Part shown: positions 1 to 11,721 of the stretch, in pieces | Layout: the number at the start of each line of letters is the position of its first letter | How positions within the stretch are numbered: the first letter of the stretch is position 1 | Origin: Dendrolimus kikuchii | Taxonomy: Eukaryota; Arthropoda; Insecta; Lepidoptera; Lasiocampidae | Assembly: GCA_019925095.2 (NCBI GenBank) | Contig: CM034389.1 | Span: 3,928,001-3,992,000, forward strand | Direction of reading: 5' to 3' | DNA length: 64,000 bases | Program-made: the position numbers and the translations under genes | The notes under the pieces: model-generated | What the model was told of the DNA's origin: nothing | Databases searched by the model: none | What the model saw: the letters and a program-made list of their open reading frames with translations, nothing else

Positions 1-3000
1 TGATATAAAATTCTTCAAATCACTGGCAAAATACAAATAATTTCGAATTAATAGCTAAAAAAACAAAAAAAATAATAATAATTGTACACAAAAATATTGA
101 TAATAATGACGCCATTTCGTAACGTTCTAAATTCAAAATTCTGCACTAGTGAGGAAAATCGACTTTTGGTCCACAAAAAGTGTTGTTCTAAGCAACAAAG
201 ATATGCTTTTTGAAGTAAAATGAATGAAATTGTTATTTTTAAATTTATAATATTTCACATGTTGCTGCTGTAATATTTTTTATGTTAACCGCAGAATACA
301 ACGAATATTATTTCAGACGCGTAATTCAATTCTCCATTTCAATCGCTCGGTGAAATATGAAACTGAGGGTTGTTCGGTATTTAATTGATTCGTGCGATCT
401 GTTTTTACATTTGTTTGTCGGTTTCATGTACATTTTTATCGAGATTCGAAATTTATAACCAGTCGTGAGTAACAACGTAATATAAAGATGATTCAAATGG
501 GTTTAATTATATAAGAAATTATTACAATAATACACACCGGCACAAGTAGCGTAATCGGAAAGATTTAACAAAGCGATCCCACTTATTGTTGTATTTAAAA
601 TAATAATTAGGAATTAAGTTACAACAAAATCAACATCTTTTAATGTGGTACTTGTGGAATCTAAAGTAACTTCATATGAAAAAAAAAAACAAAATATAGC
701 AAAGGGAACTTTTTTACAGATTTCATATTAACTTAGAAAAGTTGAAAAATGCATAATTTTGACATTAAAAACCTTATATAACTGTAAAGAAATGAAAGTC
801 TAGTAACCCGTGTTTTCTCCTCATGTTCTGTGTGCAGCTTCCATCCGTCTGGGCACGCTGCGGGATGCGAGACAAAAAGAACAAATTAAAAAAAAATGCC
901 TGCCAGCTTTTTCTTTTTTCAAATGAGAGCTGAAGAAAAAAATGTATAACCAGCCAGTGTGTTAAAAAGTGATTGCATTATTTTTTAATTTTTGTGGTTT
1001 CACTAACGTCACGCTTATCTTTGCCGATGTGTAGATATATATTCTATTACTAACTCAGTTTCATAATACAATATTTCTTTTCAAATACTATACAAGAAAT
1101 GTTAAAAAAAATTAACAAAAAATAAGATGTATGTTCAAAAGTATAAAGAAGTTTTTTACTTTATTTGACACACAGAAGACCTTTGAAACGTATCTAAATT
1201 AAAGTACAAATGAGAAACAGTATAACATCTGATTATTCCTATCTCTATCTCTGAAGTACAGTTGCTAGTGCTTTCTCGCTCACACCAATACGTGTGATGC
1301 GTGCACTACACATGAGTGCGAACGCGACTTTTGTAAATCAATTCAAGAAGGAAAGAGACAGATAGTCACCGGCACTTTTATACAGTTCTATTCCGCGACT
1401 ATCTTACGTAACTTACTGGCCGCACAAGAATAACTATAATGCTTTAATTATAAAACAGGTATTTTGGAACTCTACACAATATTTCTACTACTAAACTCTA
1501 CTGTAAGGTTTTAACACTGTTTCGTAATGTATTTCTATTTAAAATATTATTAACCAAAATCAAACAGTTCATTCTACAAATCAACTTTGATTGTGTGTTC
1601 TTTAATATTATGGCACTTGTAATCTTAATTTCATATTTGTCTTGTAATTATTCATGTTAAACGTACCATTACCGAAAACGCGTTGATAGGTGGCGTGATC
1701 AATGACATACTAAATTAATATACTTGCCATTCACTAATAGCATTTCAAATCGTGCGTGTTGAATAAAAAGGGCCGTACACACTTATTCGCTTATATTCGG
1801 AGTCGGATAATATCGGAACAGGATTATTAATACGAAGTGTTTATAGTTTCTTCACCTTATTTCCAATTTAGGATCGTTAGCGTAAGTGCAGAAGCTTGTA
1901 ACTACATTTTTTATAAATCTTTTTCGTAAATTTTTTATCTTAGATTGTAAATAATGGACGAAAAAGAACAATATCATCAAAAATGTAGTTACAAGGTCCT
2001 GGACTGACATCGACGATATGTTAAACTAATACAATTTTTTACCTACAAAACATGTAAAAGCTAAGTGTCTGTTTCACTTCTTACTGATGCAATTCTTATT
2101 GACATCATAAAATATATATATATTGCAAGTGTGAATTTTTTTTTCTGCAATATTTATATTTTGTTGTTTATAAACGAATGAGTTTGTATGGCCTTTAACC
2201 AGATAATACCAAAACAAGTAATTTACACAATAACTACATTTCGCACAATTGTCAGTATTAATATAATTCAGAGCACTTAAAATAATTTATGTTAGTCCCC
2301 CATCCGGCAAAGATTAATACAATCATAATTGTTGGGCTAAAGTTATAATTCATGTTCTGGAAGCTATTGTTGTTATTATAGTAAATAACAGGTAAATTCA
2401 TGTTTTGTTACGAAACCTTGTCTTTTACGCGACTTCAATCGTTCAAACAATAGTCCGGTAAGATTCGTTTAGGAGCTCGATGACTAAAGGAAGGTGGTAT
2501 AGATAGATACTTATTGTTTTCCATGGTATTTACTAGCTTCTGTAAAACGTACCATACCAGAGAGGATGACTGTCTTGCAGTTTATTTTGTATGACAAAGA
2601 TATGAGGTGTCTCGCGAGTGTTCCCACATTCGCATTCACGTTCTTGATGCGGTCTTGTGTATTAGCGGAGCGGAGTATTGGAAAATAAAATATGTGCTTA
2701 ATGTCATAAAAATCTGTTAATATCTAATATCGTTTAAAAAACAAAGAAACTCGTGCTTTCGGAAATAGTTTTTCAATTACAAAACTTAAAATTTACAAGA
2801 TTTCTTCATCTAAGCCACACTGCTTAGGGTTGTGACCTGGATGGTAGTGCATAATTGCTTTCTTCCACCAAAATTGGTGTTGACTATGGTAGAGGGCCGA
2901 ATTTATTACCATATTCAGCTTGTCAGCAACCTGATCAATCTATCTATTTGGAGATCTATCGCAAGTTCATATCTTCATAAAGTCAGCCTTCTCTCCCTAT

Positions 3001-4700
3001 AATCTGGATTCTTTTGGGCTATGTGGACAAGGTACTTTAGTATGCATTGTTGCCATACAGCTGATAATTATACTAGTACTGTAAAAGTGACTTTAGGTGT
3101 TTAATTTTGTAGTGTTCGTGGCTATTTCCACGAAATATTGGTATATATTATAAACCCTTTTGGTAACTCGACCACATGGTATTTTTCAATTCATTTATTC
3201 AAAACAAAATTTCCAAAACGGCTACGCATCCGAAGTAAGTTTATACGAGTGAAGCCGCGTGGAAAGCTTTAGTTATCATAATATTAATATCTTATGGATG
3301 ATGGACTACATAAAACCCTGAACAAGCTCTGTCCTTTTCACAATTATAAATTTGGGTATCTGTCTCACTCACACACATTGTGTTCCTATGGTTTATCCAT
3401 ATGAAATAGTTATATTAAATTAATTAATTAAAATATGACTGCAAATGTTAAAAATACAGCCGAATAATTAACTATAAGTTTAAAAAGCCCCTATGGAGGT
3501 TTTTGTAATAGATTTAAAATAATATCAAAAGGTAAAAGCATTTATTTATTATTGTAAAATTTTCCAAAATTTGGACGTAATTTTAATTGTTCCCTTAAAA
3601 TATTAATTCATTATTTCCAAGACCACGAAAGATTTTTTATATTATACTTTTCGTAAAAATGTCCAAGTTTTAGAAGATATGGCGTATAAGTGCTTTTATC
3701 TTAGTAATTAATAAAAAAAAAAACAATAAAAGACAAAAGTAAATTTGTAATATAAATACGAGAACGGGTAAAATGTGTTTATTCGTTAAATTGAATAATC
3801 GTAAGTAGTGTTCGATTTGTATAAAACTTATAAAATAAATTAAAACAATCTGATTTATACTACACGTGTTGTTTTATTTAGATCTACTTATTCCCTTTGT
3901 GTTTCCAAAATATACAGTTATTTTTTGATGGCTTTCATTGTCAAACTTAAACTAGAGAGAATTGCAAAAATGCTAAGACGAATCTATGAATCATGATGAC
4001 ATTACTACTTATATACTTTAAAAGGCATTCTCTAAAAGTGTTACTAATTAAAACCAGTACCTACCTAAATAAACGTATAAGTGGCTATGCTTAGACGTGT
4101 GTAACCGTCTATATTGATTTCTTCTTTCTTTATGGTCTTAAAAACGGGCCAAATGTCATGACAGTTAACAAATGCATATTATAGTTAGAATAAAGTTCCA
4201 CGAATAACAGAATTTGCACGTATATGAAAGCTAAAAAGAGACTTAACGTAATACTGATGCTAACGCAAATTAGTAAGGCAAGGTGGCTGCAGTGGAGTTG
4301 TGAAAAAGGAACTAACTCGTATACATACATGAGTGGAGCAAAACACCCTAATATCACAGAAATTCAACAACGCAACACGAAATAAACACTAATTAAAGAG
4401 TGTAGACGTGCCTTAACAACCTTATATCTATTCTATTTTAAATACACAAGTTGAAATGACAACTATAAACAGTTCGAAATTCAAATTGAGTTACAAAATT
4501 CAAATAAACCAAAGCGCAGACGACTACTCCGCTCGTGGTTTATCTAAACGATTGATTCGAATTTCAAATTTTGATAGCTTTTTGAATATGGAACGTGAAA
4601 CGGCCACCCGTAATGAGGTTGGCTGCGGAATAATGTTACCTACTACTGTCTGGAAGACTAGCGGATAGTAAAATATAGAGAAATTTATCGGGAATAAAAT
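1..4700. other. AT-rich region without a recognised gene
   Basis: No open frame of convincing length or composition is present on either strand. Two local items stand out: a strong hairpin at 1894-1996, and a short open stretch at 831-945 preceded by a pyrimidine-rich run ending in CAG at 836, which could be an acceptor site but has no partner exon. A moderately GC-rich stretch lies at 2560-2680. The composition fits intergenic or intronic DNA. Confidence 0.5.
1894..1996. repeat. Hairpin-forming inverted repeat
   Basis: A 17-bp arm at 1895-1911 (cttgtaactacattttt) is exactly complementary to 1979-1995. Pairing resumes inwards with ctttttcgt against acgaaaaag and further short matches, so about 100 nt can fold into one long imperfect hairpin. 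It could be a degraded miniature foldback element or a small-RNA precursor; the sequence alone does not decide. Confidence 0.55.
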
Positions 4701-4705
4701 TAAAG

Positions 4706-5292
4706 ATGCTACGAATATTCGGCTTCTATTCGGTTTTCGACCACTTTTTAACTATTCGGTATTCGGCCGGGGTTGCGTATAGTTATGGGACATCTTTTAT
4801 TTATTATGATCAGATTCGAAATTTTTGAATTTAGAATGGTTAGCTTTCGTGGTTATTTTTATTTTTTTATTACGCTTTTATTAGCTTCATACGTATGTTA
4901 CAGAGATAACTAAAGAATAACTATTTATAAACCTCCACAGATGACAAAGGAAATAACAAAATTAAAAAAATACATTAATTTTGGAAAAGAAGAACAATAA
5001 TATGAAAATTTTGTGACCGGGAAACTAATTATTATTAAAATAGACTTTGATTAAAATTCGCATTAATGTCCACATAATCCGACTTGCCGAGTTTGTTGGT
5101 TATAACCACCAAAAATTCACTTTATATCTTAAATAATCAATAAACGCGTCTCATATATCTATCTATACCGCAGCTTTCGGCCGTTAATACGTTTTAACTA
5201 GAGATACCACGAAAGTTTAACTCGGCCGAATAGCAAGGACCGAACAGTAAAAAAGTGGCCGAATACTGAGAGAAGTCGTATATTCGTAGCAT
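4706..5292. mobile_element. Putative MITE with imperfect terminal inverted repeats
   Basis: The left end (4706-4770) starts atgctacgaatattcgg and the right end (5221-5292) is its imperfect reverse complement ending cgtagcat. Both arms carry several copies of the word attcgg/ccgaat. There is no coding capacity between them and no clear target-site duplication. It is probably a non-autonomous DNA transposon of undetermined superfamily. Confidence 0.5.
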
Positions 5293-5382
5293 TTCTTAAT
5301 AAAATAAGGCGAAAGTTAGTCTTTTTAAATTAAAACGCAACTTTATGCTCATAATTTTATTTATTTAACGACATATCTTTAC

Positions 5383-5414
5383 ACCTGCAAAGCCGCCTTG
5401 GACAAGCGTGGTGG

Positions 5415-5416
<2 letters not shown>
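5383..5416 (+). mobile_element. SINE-2 fragment
   Basis: The string gccgccttggacaagcgtgg matches the middle of the full SINE-2 copies at 6376 and 52389. The fragment runs directly into a TA microsatellite. Confidence 0.6.
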
Positions 5417-5461
<45 letters not shown>

Positions 5462-5476
5462 GTATATATATATATA
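5417..5476. repeat. (TA)n microsatellite
   Basis: Nearly pure TA dinucleotides with a few tg/ca interruptions. It abuts the ATGT tail of the following LINE-A fragment. Confidence 0.95.
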
Positions 5477-5857
5477 CATACATACATAACTTCACGCCAG
5501 TTCCCTTGCGGGGTAGGCACGAAAAACAGAGTGCCATTTAGGCTTATTCTTACACACCTCACTTGCCTCTTTGACATTCATAACTCTTGTCATGCAAGCT
5601 CGTCTGTTCTTAAGGCTCCTGACATCACCTTCTGCTAGTACACGATCAATTTGATCATGGAAGGTGTGTCGTGGCCTTCCACGACTTCTGCATCCATCCA
5701 CTTTTGCATTGTATATCTGTTTAGTCATTCTTTCATCATGCATTCTTTCCACATGCCCGAACCACCGGAGCATTCCTTTCCTTACCTTCACCCCGACACT
5801 CTCTTTCAGACCAACTCTCTTTCTTACTTCGGTATTACGAACGCGGTCCGCGAGCGT
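5475..5857 (-). pseudogene. LINE-A 3' end, 5'-truncated
   Basis: The minus strand reads through the C-terminus of a non-LTR retrotransposon protein: KGMLRWFGHVERM, then SRGRPRHTFHDQI, then VVRAYPARELA-type residues and a stop. The stop is followed by gaagttatgtatgtatgta, the family's tetranucleotide tail. The hydrophobic RWFGHVERM and RGRPR motifs are typical of RTE-type and related LINE C-termini; the clade cannot be fixed without the RT domain. The copy lies between two TA microsatellites. Confidence 0.75.
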
Positions 5858-5964
<107 letters not shown>

Positions 5965-6211
5965 TTTAACAACTACGGACTCGAGTTCCGTACCCTTTTT
6001 GACAACTTAATTTCTATGAAAGTTTTTAGAGTCCATACACGCTTATTGTTTATTTTTGTTACTGTGTGTGACATTAATTCAGTGATATTTGTGTTGTGGT
6101 GTACCTTAAGAATAACTTATTATATTAATTTATTCTAATTTTAATACTAAACTTATACTAATGCAGAGTGTATCTGTTACATGCTGGTGTTGTGAGGAAG
6201 TGCGTTATGTC

Positions 6212-6301
6212 TGGTGGTGGGGTATATTGTCCGTACCCCTATAATGGGAGGCCCGAGCCCAGCAGTGGGACATTTTTGGGCTGATATTATTATTATTATA
6301 T
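6212..6301 (+). mobile_element. SINE-2, 3' half
   Basis: Shares the gggaggcccgagcccagcag and gggctgatattattattatt segments with the full-length SINE-2 copies. It is truncated at its 5' end and terminates in an ATT-rich tail. Confidence 0.65.
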
Positions 6302-6375
6302 CTCTACAGTTTTTTTAACTAAAATATTCACATTCAAACTTCTATGTCGAAATTCGGTTCAATAAAGAAAATAAG

Positions 6376-6674
6376 TCAAGTCGTGGTAGCGTAATGGCTA
6401 TCGACCGCGTCCTAAACTCAAAGGCCGCCGGTTCGAATCCTGTCCGGAACGCATGCACCACTCGGGCAGTTTTCTGACCTAATGTGCATATTGTTACAAT
6501 CACCACGTGCTATCAACGGTGAATGAAAACATCGTGATGAAGCCTGCACATCGAGATAACCGATGTGTCAAACTTGCCAAGCTGCCTTGGACAAGCGTGG
6601 CAGGTAAACTGTCCGTTCCCCCATTGTGGGAGGCCTGAATCCAGTCGTGGTACGTTTACGGGCTGTTATTATAT
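6376..6674 (+). mobile_element. SINE-2, full-length tRNA-derived SINE
   Basis: The head has RNA polymerase III-type internal promoter boxes: an A-box-like tggtagcgtaatgg and a B box ggttcgaatcc at about 6431. The body matches 52389-52680 over its whole length, and the tail is ATT-rich. The head is not a functional tRNA: no complete cloverleaf was recognised. Confidence 0.75.
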
Positions 6675-6805
6675 AAATATCTGACTAAGATTAATAGCTC
6701 TACCCGCCATTTGGTATACGCGATATTTTGACATTATATTTATATCTATTAAAACCTGCCAAATATAGGAATGCAATACACGAAAATTTCAAGTAAAATA
6801 ATGGC

Positions 6806-7246
6806 TAAGTTTCCGCGACTGGTACACATAATAAAACAAAGTTTTAACGGTTTCAAGCGCAGTATTTTATTTGATGTTTATTCCGACATTTCGGCGACTT
6901 TTCAGTAACCGTGATCACAGAGGACAAGATGTCAAGTTTCAACGAGTAATGTTAAAGTTTTTATTTAACCTACCTCCAACTTGTTCATTTTAATTTTTGT
7001 TTATTGTTATTATTTACTGTACATACATAACTTCACGCCAGCTCCCTTGCGGGGTAGGCACGAACAACAGAGCGCCATTTAGGCTTATTCTTACACACCT
7101 CACTTGCTTTTTTGACATTCATATCTCTTGTCATAACATTATTTACTGTATGGTAGTTTAATCTAATTCATACCATACCACACCGTTTCGGAATAAAAAT
7201 CAAATAAAAACCGCGCTTAAAACAGTTAAAACCTACTTTTATTATG
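6806..7246 (-). mobile_element. Penelope-like element (PLE) 3' region, with nested LINE-A
   Basis: The left part is a diverged copy of the PLE 3' region seen at 36319-36660 (ccgac.tttcgg.cacttttcag and gtgatcac.g segments). The right end (7205-7246) is an inverted copy of the left subterminal sequence, ending acttttattat. The element is split by a LINE-A insertion at 7022-7137. Similar inverted ends occur in the copy at 9938. Confidence 0.65.
7022..7137 (-). mobile_element. LINE-A 3' end, nested insertion
   Basis: A 5'-truncated LINE-A tail inserted in the PLE. It is bracketed by a perfect 13-bp direct repeat, attatttactgta, at 7009-7021 and 7138-7150, so the target before insertion can be inferred exactly. 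Confidence 0.85.
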
Positions 7247-7319
7247 AAACGATGGCTGCTTTAATTCCTAATTTTCATCGAAATCCGTAAAATAATTTCG
7301 GAACCTATTTCAGGCAAAT

Positions 7320-7822
7320 TTCCAGAGCAACACACATGATCAGGTATCTTCTTTTTTTTTTTTTTTACTTGGGGAAATGCGTTACCGCACCGTCAGCCGC
7401 GTGGGGATCGCCGCGGCCGGTGTGTGGGGCTCCCCGACGCCGATTAATCAATACGACCGGCGCCGGTATACCCACTAAAACCCCAAGGGAGCCTACTTCC
7501 GCATTGATGCCGGGGTCACGGTACACAGCGTGAGCCTTACTCCGCAACCCCGGCGAGCGGTGGGCCGCCTCCTAAACAGAGGCGGCCTCTCCTGTGTGGG
7601 CCGGGTGAAGGATACCCGGCCCTGAGAGGGTCGCGCGGCTGCCTCTCGCGCCCTCTCGCGGCATAGGTGCGGGCGGAGGCCTCATTGATCCCCAGGCCTC
7701 AACGCCCGCTGCCGCTCGCCCGTGGCAATCAGGTATCTTCTAGATAACCATGCTCCAACTTAGACTGCATTCCCACTTGACATCAGGTATAATATCGGTC
7801 AAACGCGAGCCTATATATTTTT
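7320..7822 (+). mobile_element. LINE-B 3' fragment split by a GC-rich retroposon
   Basis: After removing 7353-7741, the flanks join into a segment matching the LINE-B 3' end at 49025-49110 (caggtatcttctag, then cttgacatcagg). The LINE-B piece is therefore the older element. Confidence 0.7.
7353..7727 (-). mobile_element. GC-rich poly(A) retroposon with 14-bp TSD
   Basis: On the minus strand about 375 bp of very GC-rich sequence ends in an A run. It is flanked by a perfect 14-bp direct repeat, atcaggtatcttct, at 7339-7352 and 7728-7741. The 3' end resembles the retroposon at 33018-33268 (ggttttagtgggta, then catttcccc before the A tail), so both are probably 3' ends of one LINE lineage. No long open frame survives. 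Confidence 0.8.
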
Positions 7823-8786
7823 TTCATTTTTTTTTTCACTTATTTGGACAAAATTTTTTCATTTATTTGGACAAAAAAACAGTATTGTACAGAGTTTAAT
7901 ATTATGAATCTTATACATAAGTATTTGACTTAATACCACACCGACATCATTTGCCACATATCGGTACCTCGGGGCTCAAAGGACGTAACCGCCATTTCGG
8001 CGAAATTTACTTTTTAATGCAGGCCTACTTAATGTTTTCTCCTCTATCGATCAGTATATGTAAAGTCTTCCGATTCGCCAAAAAATGGTGTTTACAACCC
8101 CATTTTTTGTATAAAATAAAACATATATTTATAGATTTTGTGTCGTAACAGCCACCAATGTTAATGATCATAAACGCGAGGGTAATAAATGACACCGTAG
8201 ATGATACAATTACTTGTCTGAGTTGATAAATTGATATACTAAGTTAATAAATAAAATTGAAATTACATAGGGAAATAAAGAAAGAAAAGAATTTCTTATT
8301 TTTTCTCTTTACTTGATATTTAATCAACTGTAGAAAACAAAGCATCAGTCTACAAACTGATAGAATTAGTAAGCAAATTGGTAGTTACAACCGTCTCTGA
8401 TCACACATCCATAGATTTTTAAGGTGTAAAGGCCCCATACATGCAATTTTCCGGGGCGTATAGGAAAGTTGTTTTTATTACTTTTAAATCAATTTGAAAT
8501 ATAATTTAACAGTGTTTTGCATCATAAAATGTTACGACTTTTGGTTTTAGAATGGTTTATTTAGACCAAGAATCAAAAATGTTATGTCCGAAATAATGTT
8601 TTATATTTTGTTTTTCGGCTCTCCTGAAAACACGAGTTTTGGTGCTTACGGCCTTTGAGCCACGAGGTATCGATATTGAGTAATTGAAATTATACTAGCT
8701 ACCGTAAGTAAAAGCAAAAGAGAGGAAAAAAAAACAAGGTTTGGTATACAATATCTAAAAAGAAGAAGAAAGAAAAGAAGATTTTT
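7823..8786. other. No recognised feature
   Basis: AT-rich sequence with poly-T runs near 7818-7870. No repeat family used elsewhere in the window and no convincing open frame were seen. Confidence 0.5.
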
Positions 8787-9105
8787 ATCCGTGCAGGAAC
8801 GGAGAAAGAATACAATTTCCTGCGGCCGGGCGGCCTGTCGTAAGAGGCGACAAAAGAACTCACAGCCAGGTGGCAGGGTATTTGCCCGACTGGATGGCTA
8901 CCACCCCTGGTCTAAGAGTATGCCGCCATAACAGCCTTGAGTTGTGTTCCGGCATTAGTGACCAGGTTACAGTCTCCTTTAAGAGAGCAGCAGCGCATTT
9001 ATAGCACCTTTGGTGTTGCAAATGTCCATAGGCGATGGTAACCGCTTTCCATCAAGTGGGTCGTCTGCCTGTCTGCTGAACTCCTGCAATAAAAAAAAAA
9101 CAAAA
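8787..9105 (+). mobile_element. SR1 short retroposon, full length
   Basis: Begins atccgtgcaggaacggag and ends cctgcaat plus an A run. This is one of about fourteen copies, and most full copies start at the same head, which suggests a discrete unit rather than random LINE truncation. No tRNA-like promoter is obvious. Internal landmarks are cggccgggcggcctgtcg, ttgagttgtgttccggcatt and aatgtccataggcgatgg. Confidence 0.75.
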
Positions 9106-9216
9106 AGAAGAAAGGGAGACCTCACCAGAACGCAGAGACAGAGCCAAGAGCACACCGAATGCCTGCGACCAGCCGCAAGGAGAACGCTAATTACCAGAAA
9201 TACTTGATATAGTGGT

Positions 9217-9552
9217 TTACTTGTTTTTTAAACATTCAAGGATCATTTGTTTATAAGTGCTGGGCCTAGTTGCCGCTATATCTATTAAGTAGAAATTGTG
9301 ATTATATGAATGCACTAGCTGGTAAAGCGGAGATCGTTTACCGGCGTTTGTTCGGCAACGCGTAGTCGCAAACAAAGGGCAAAAGCCCCGGCAATACGTC
9401 CTCGTAGCAACCCTATAACACAATTGATTAATAATAGGTGTACAGTCGTATCTATTATGACACAAATCATATAGAAACATCGCAGCAAGCTGCAATCTTC
9501 TGTATTCAAGTTTAATAAAATTATGTTTATCAAGGAGATTTTCGTAGGACAA
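9217..9552 (-). pseudogene. LINE C-terminal fragment (CR1/Jockey-like)
   Basis: A 111-codon minus-strand frame has the layout of the extreme C-terminus of CR1/Jockey-type reverse transcriptases: YRRLQLAAMFLYDLCHNR, then an R-rich segment, then RSPLYQLVHSYN and a terminal stop. The catalytic domains are missing, so it is a 5'-truncated remnant. It differs from LINE-B. Family placement rests on pattern recognition only. Confidence 0.6.
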
Positions 9553-9572
9553 GCAATTATTAATAATAAATT

Positions 9573-9818
9573 GACGGCCTCTGTGGTTGAGCGGGCTAAG
9601 CCTTTGCCGGCCTACCTCACTACGACGCAGAGGCTCCGGGTTCGATTCCTGGTATAGTAAATTTCGGAAACGTATTTTCTCCGTTATTTACTATGGTCTG
9701 GGTGTCTGGGATCGGCCCCAGAGTAGTCCGTTATATATTACCCATAACACAAGCTTAACTTGCTTAATTTGAGGATATACAATATGTGTGTTTGTCTGCC
9801 GATTATTAAAAAAAAAAT
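9573..9818 (+). mobile_element. SINE-1, full-length tRNA-derived SINE
   Basis: The head ggcctctgtggttgagcggg supplies the A-box region and gggttcgattcctgg the B box. The body contains ctccgttatttactatgg and gtctgggatcggcccc, and the tail is tctgccgattatt plus A. At least seven copies occur in the window; those with intact ends have TAAT-rich tails. Confidence 0.8.
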
Positions 9819-9937
9819 TTATGAAGACATTTATATTGTACACAACGTAGAAATTTTCTTTGAACTTGCTCTAATATATTGTTATATTTATTATAAAACT
9901 ATATATATAAAAAAGCATAATAATATGTTATTACCTA

Positions 9938-10300
9938 ATATTTTCTTAAGTTTTCGCGACTTGTATACATAATAAAACTACGTTTTAACGGTTTTAAGCG
10001 CGGTAATTTTATTTGATTTTGGTTTTTCCGACGTTTCGGCCACTTTTCAGTGGCCGTGATCACGGAAGACAAAGATGTCAAGTGTCAACGAGTATTGTTA
10101 AAGTTATATTTAGCCTACCGCCAACTTATTAATTTTAATTATTTAATTTTAATTTTGTTTATGGTTATTATTTAATCTATGGGAGCCTAATCTAATTTAC
10201 TACCGCTTCGCAACATGTTATGGTTTGAAGAGCGCTTTCTTGCGCCGCTTCTTCTCTTATAAAATTACCGCGCTTAAAACCGTTAAAACGTAGTTTTATT
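9938..10300 (-). mobile_element. PLE-derived insertion with inverted ends and 13-bp TSD
   Basis: The 363-bp insert is flanked by a perfect 13-bp direct repeat, atgttattaccta (9925-9937 and 10301-10313). The left side is the PLE 3' terminus in minus orientation. The right 40 bp is an inverted copy of the left subterminal part (ttaccgcgcttaaaaccg). The insert has no open frame, and the GIY-YIG part found at 36.7 kb is missing. Confidence 0.8.
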
Positions 10301-10340
10301 ATGTTATTACCTAGTTAAAAACCAACAAAGCCTTATTTAT

Positions 10341-10620
10341 ATTTGTGCAGGATCGGAGAAACAATACAATTTCCTGCGGTCGAGCCGGCTTGTCGTAAGA
10401 GGCGACAAAGCAACCCACAGCCAGGTGGTAGGATGTTAGCCCCGAGGGGCTATCACTCCTCGTCTAGAGTCTGCCGCCATAACAACCTTGAGTTGTGTTC
10501 CGACATTAGTGGCCAGCTTCTAGTCTCCATTTAGAGAGTGGCAGCAGATTATTACAAGTCCATAGGCGATGGAAATCACTTTCCACGAGGTGGGCCATCT
10601 GACTGTCTGCTAAAATAAAT
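10341..10620 (+). mobile_element. SR1 short retroposon, diverged
   Basis: Shows the SR1 head (gtgcaggatcggagaaacaa), middle (ttgagttgtgttccgacatt) and 3' part (cataggcgatgg). The tail is ATAA-rich rather than pure A. Confidence 0.7.
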
Positions 10621-10849
10621 AAAATTAAGTTAATAAATAGAAATTATGCCTTGAATAAGTATATTAATTTAGTGAAGATTGGAGGCAGGCAGTATGAAAG
10701 CGGTCGTTGATTTTGTAAAATCCTCCGTCATTCGCCGCTCTCTGCCCTCCCGACTCCCGGCCCTCCGAAATGTGTTGCCAGGAACAAATTGCCAAACCAC
10801 GAAAAAGCTATAAAATTAGAATAAAGATTTAAGTTCCATTAACGTACGT

Positions 10850-11400
10850 ACGTAGAGAGCCCTTGACAATTTTAATGTAAATGTGGCGTGACACTGACCG
10901 GCGATTATCCCTGTCTACACCATATAATAATGCACCCAAGGACAAGTCTCAGCCAGTGTAGGACTATTGTGGGAATGAGAACAAAAAGTACTGGGCTATT
11001 GGGGTGAATTGCTAGTAGTATTAAAGGTCTGGGGATATGGGGACTATGGCGTCTGCCCGTCGCAAGATTCGAGGAACATGGAGAAATAGACAGACGGTGA
11101 CTCGCCACTCCATGGGCCCCAAAAAATGCTATAGAAGACGGTGGCAATATGGGTGCGAGTGGCTAAGAGGTGTCGAAAGGTGGGCTGCTGGTTCACCGAA
11201 GCTACTTCCGACGTTATGCCATTTATCACTTCCACCCCTAGAGCTTGAGTCTTAGCTCCAGCGATCTCAACTTGGCGCCGGCTGGCTAAGGCAAGCACGG
11301 AGGTGGAGACCTTGAGTCAGGTCCGAGGTGTCACTACTCACTTAGGTCACTTACTCGCTTAGCCTTAGGGCTTCGCCACAAAGCCCTCCTGCGGGTTATT
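10850..11400 (+). mobile_element. Rep-X interspersed repeat
   Basis: Matches 29031-29660 (same strand) and 38762-39290 (opposite strand) over about 500 bp, including gacactgaccggcgattatc, ggggactatggcgtctgccc and a terminal cttcgccacaaagccctcctgcg followed by TTATTATTATT. No conserved reading frame is shared among copies, so it looks non-coding. The family is not identified. Confidence 0.7.
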
Positions 11401-11550
11401 ATTATTTATATATATCAATATATGTATATTTTTGTGTTATTTCTATATCTATTATATTAGCCATTTCAAAGTTTTATATGTAGGTATATACTTTTTTATT
11501 CTAGTTATGTTGCAAAACCCGCTTGTTGCATATTTTTTTCTAATCCATCC

Positions 11551-11676
11551 TAAGGTTGTCTGGAATAAATTGCTTTTAGTGATATGACTGAATATTGTTT
11601 TCTGTACTTAAACTTCTTGAGTTGTATCCTAATGTTATGCAATAAAGTATCTTCTATGCTATTCTATTCTATGGTA
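11551..11676 (+). mobile_element. LINE-T: tetranucleotide-tailed LINE 3' end
   Basis: A ggttgtctggaa start, a gcttttagtgatatga core and a caataaagtatctt polyadenylation-like end, followed by short repeats (ctattctattctat). The same unit occurs near 16147, 18600, 27332, 42163 and 54367. Confidence 0.55.
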
Positions 11677-11721
11677 TTTTTCATCAATGAAAAAGTACCT
11701 ACTAACTAATAAGCATAGTAT

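Noticed and set aside
831..945. Host exon behind a pyrimidine-rich CAG
   Set aside because: The frame is short and Lys/Phe-biased, and no donor or partner exon is visible.
6376..6450. tRNA gene
   Set aside because: Has A- and B-box-like words but no complete cloverleaf, and the same head is fused to a repeated SINE body at 52389.
9573..9660. tRNA gene in the SINE-1 head
   Set aside because: Same reason: the head is part of a dispersed SINE and has no full tRNA fold.
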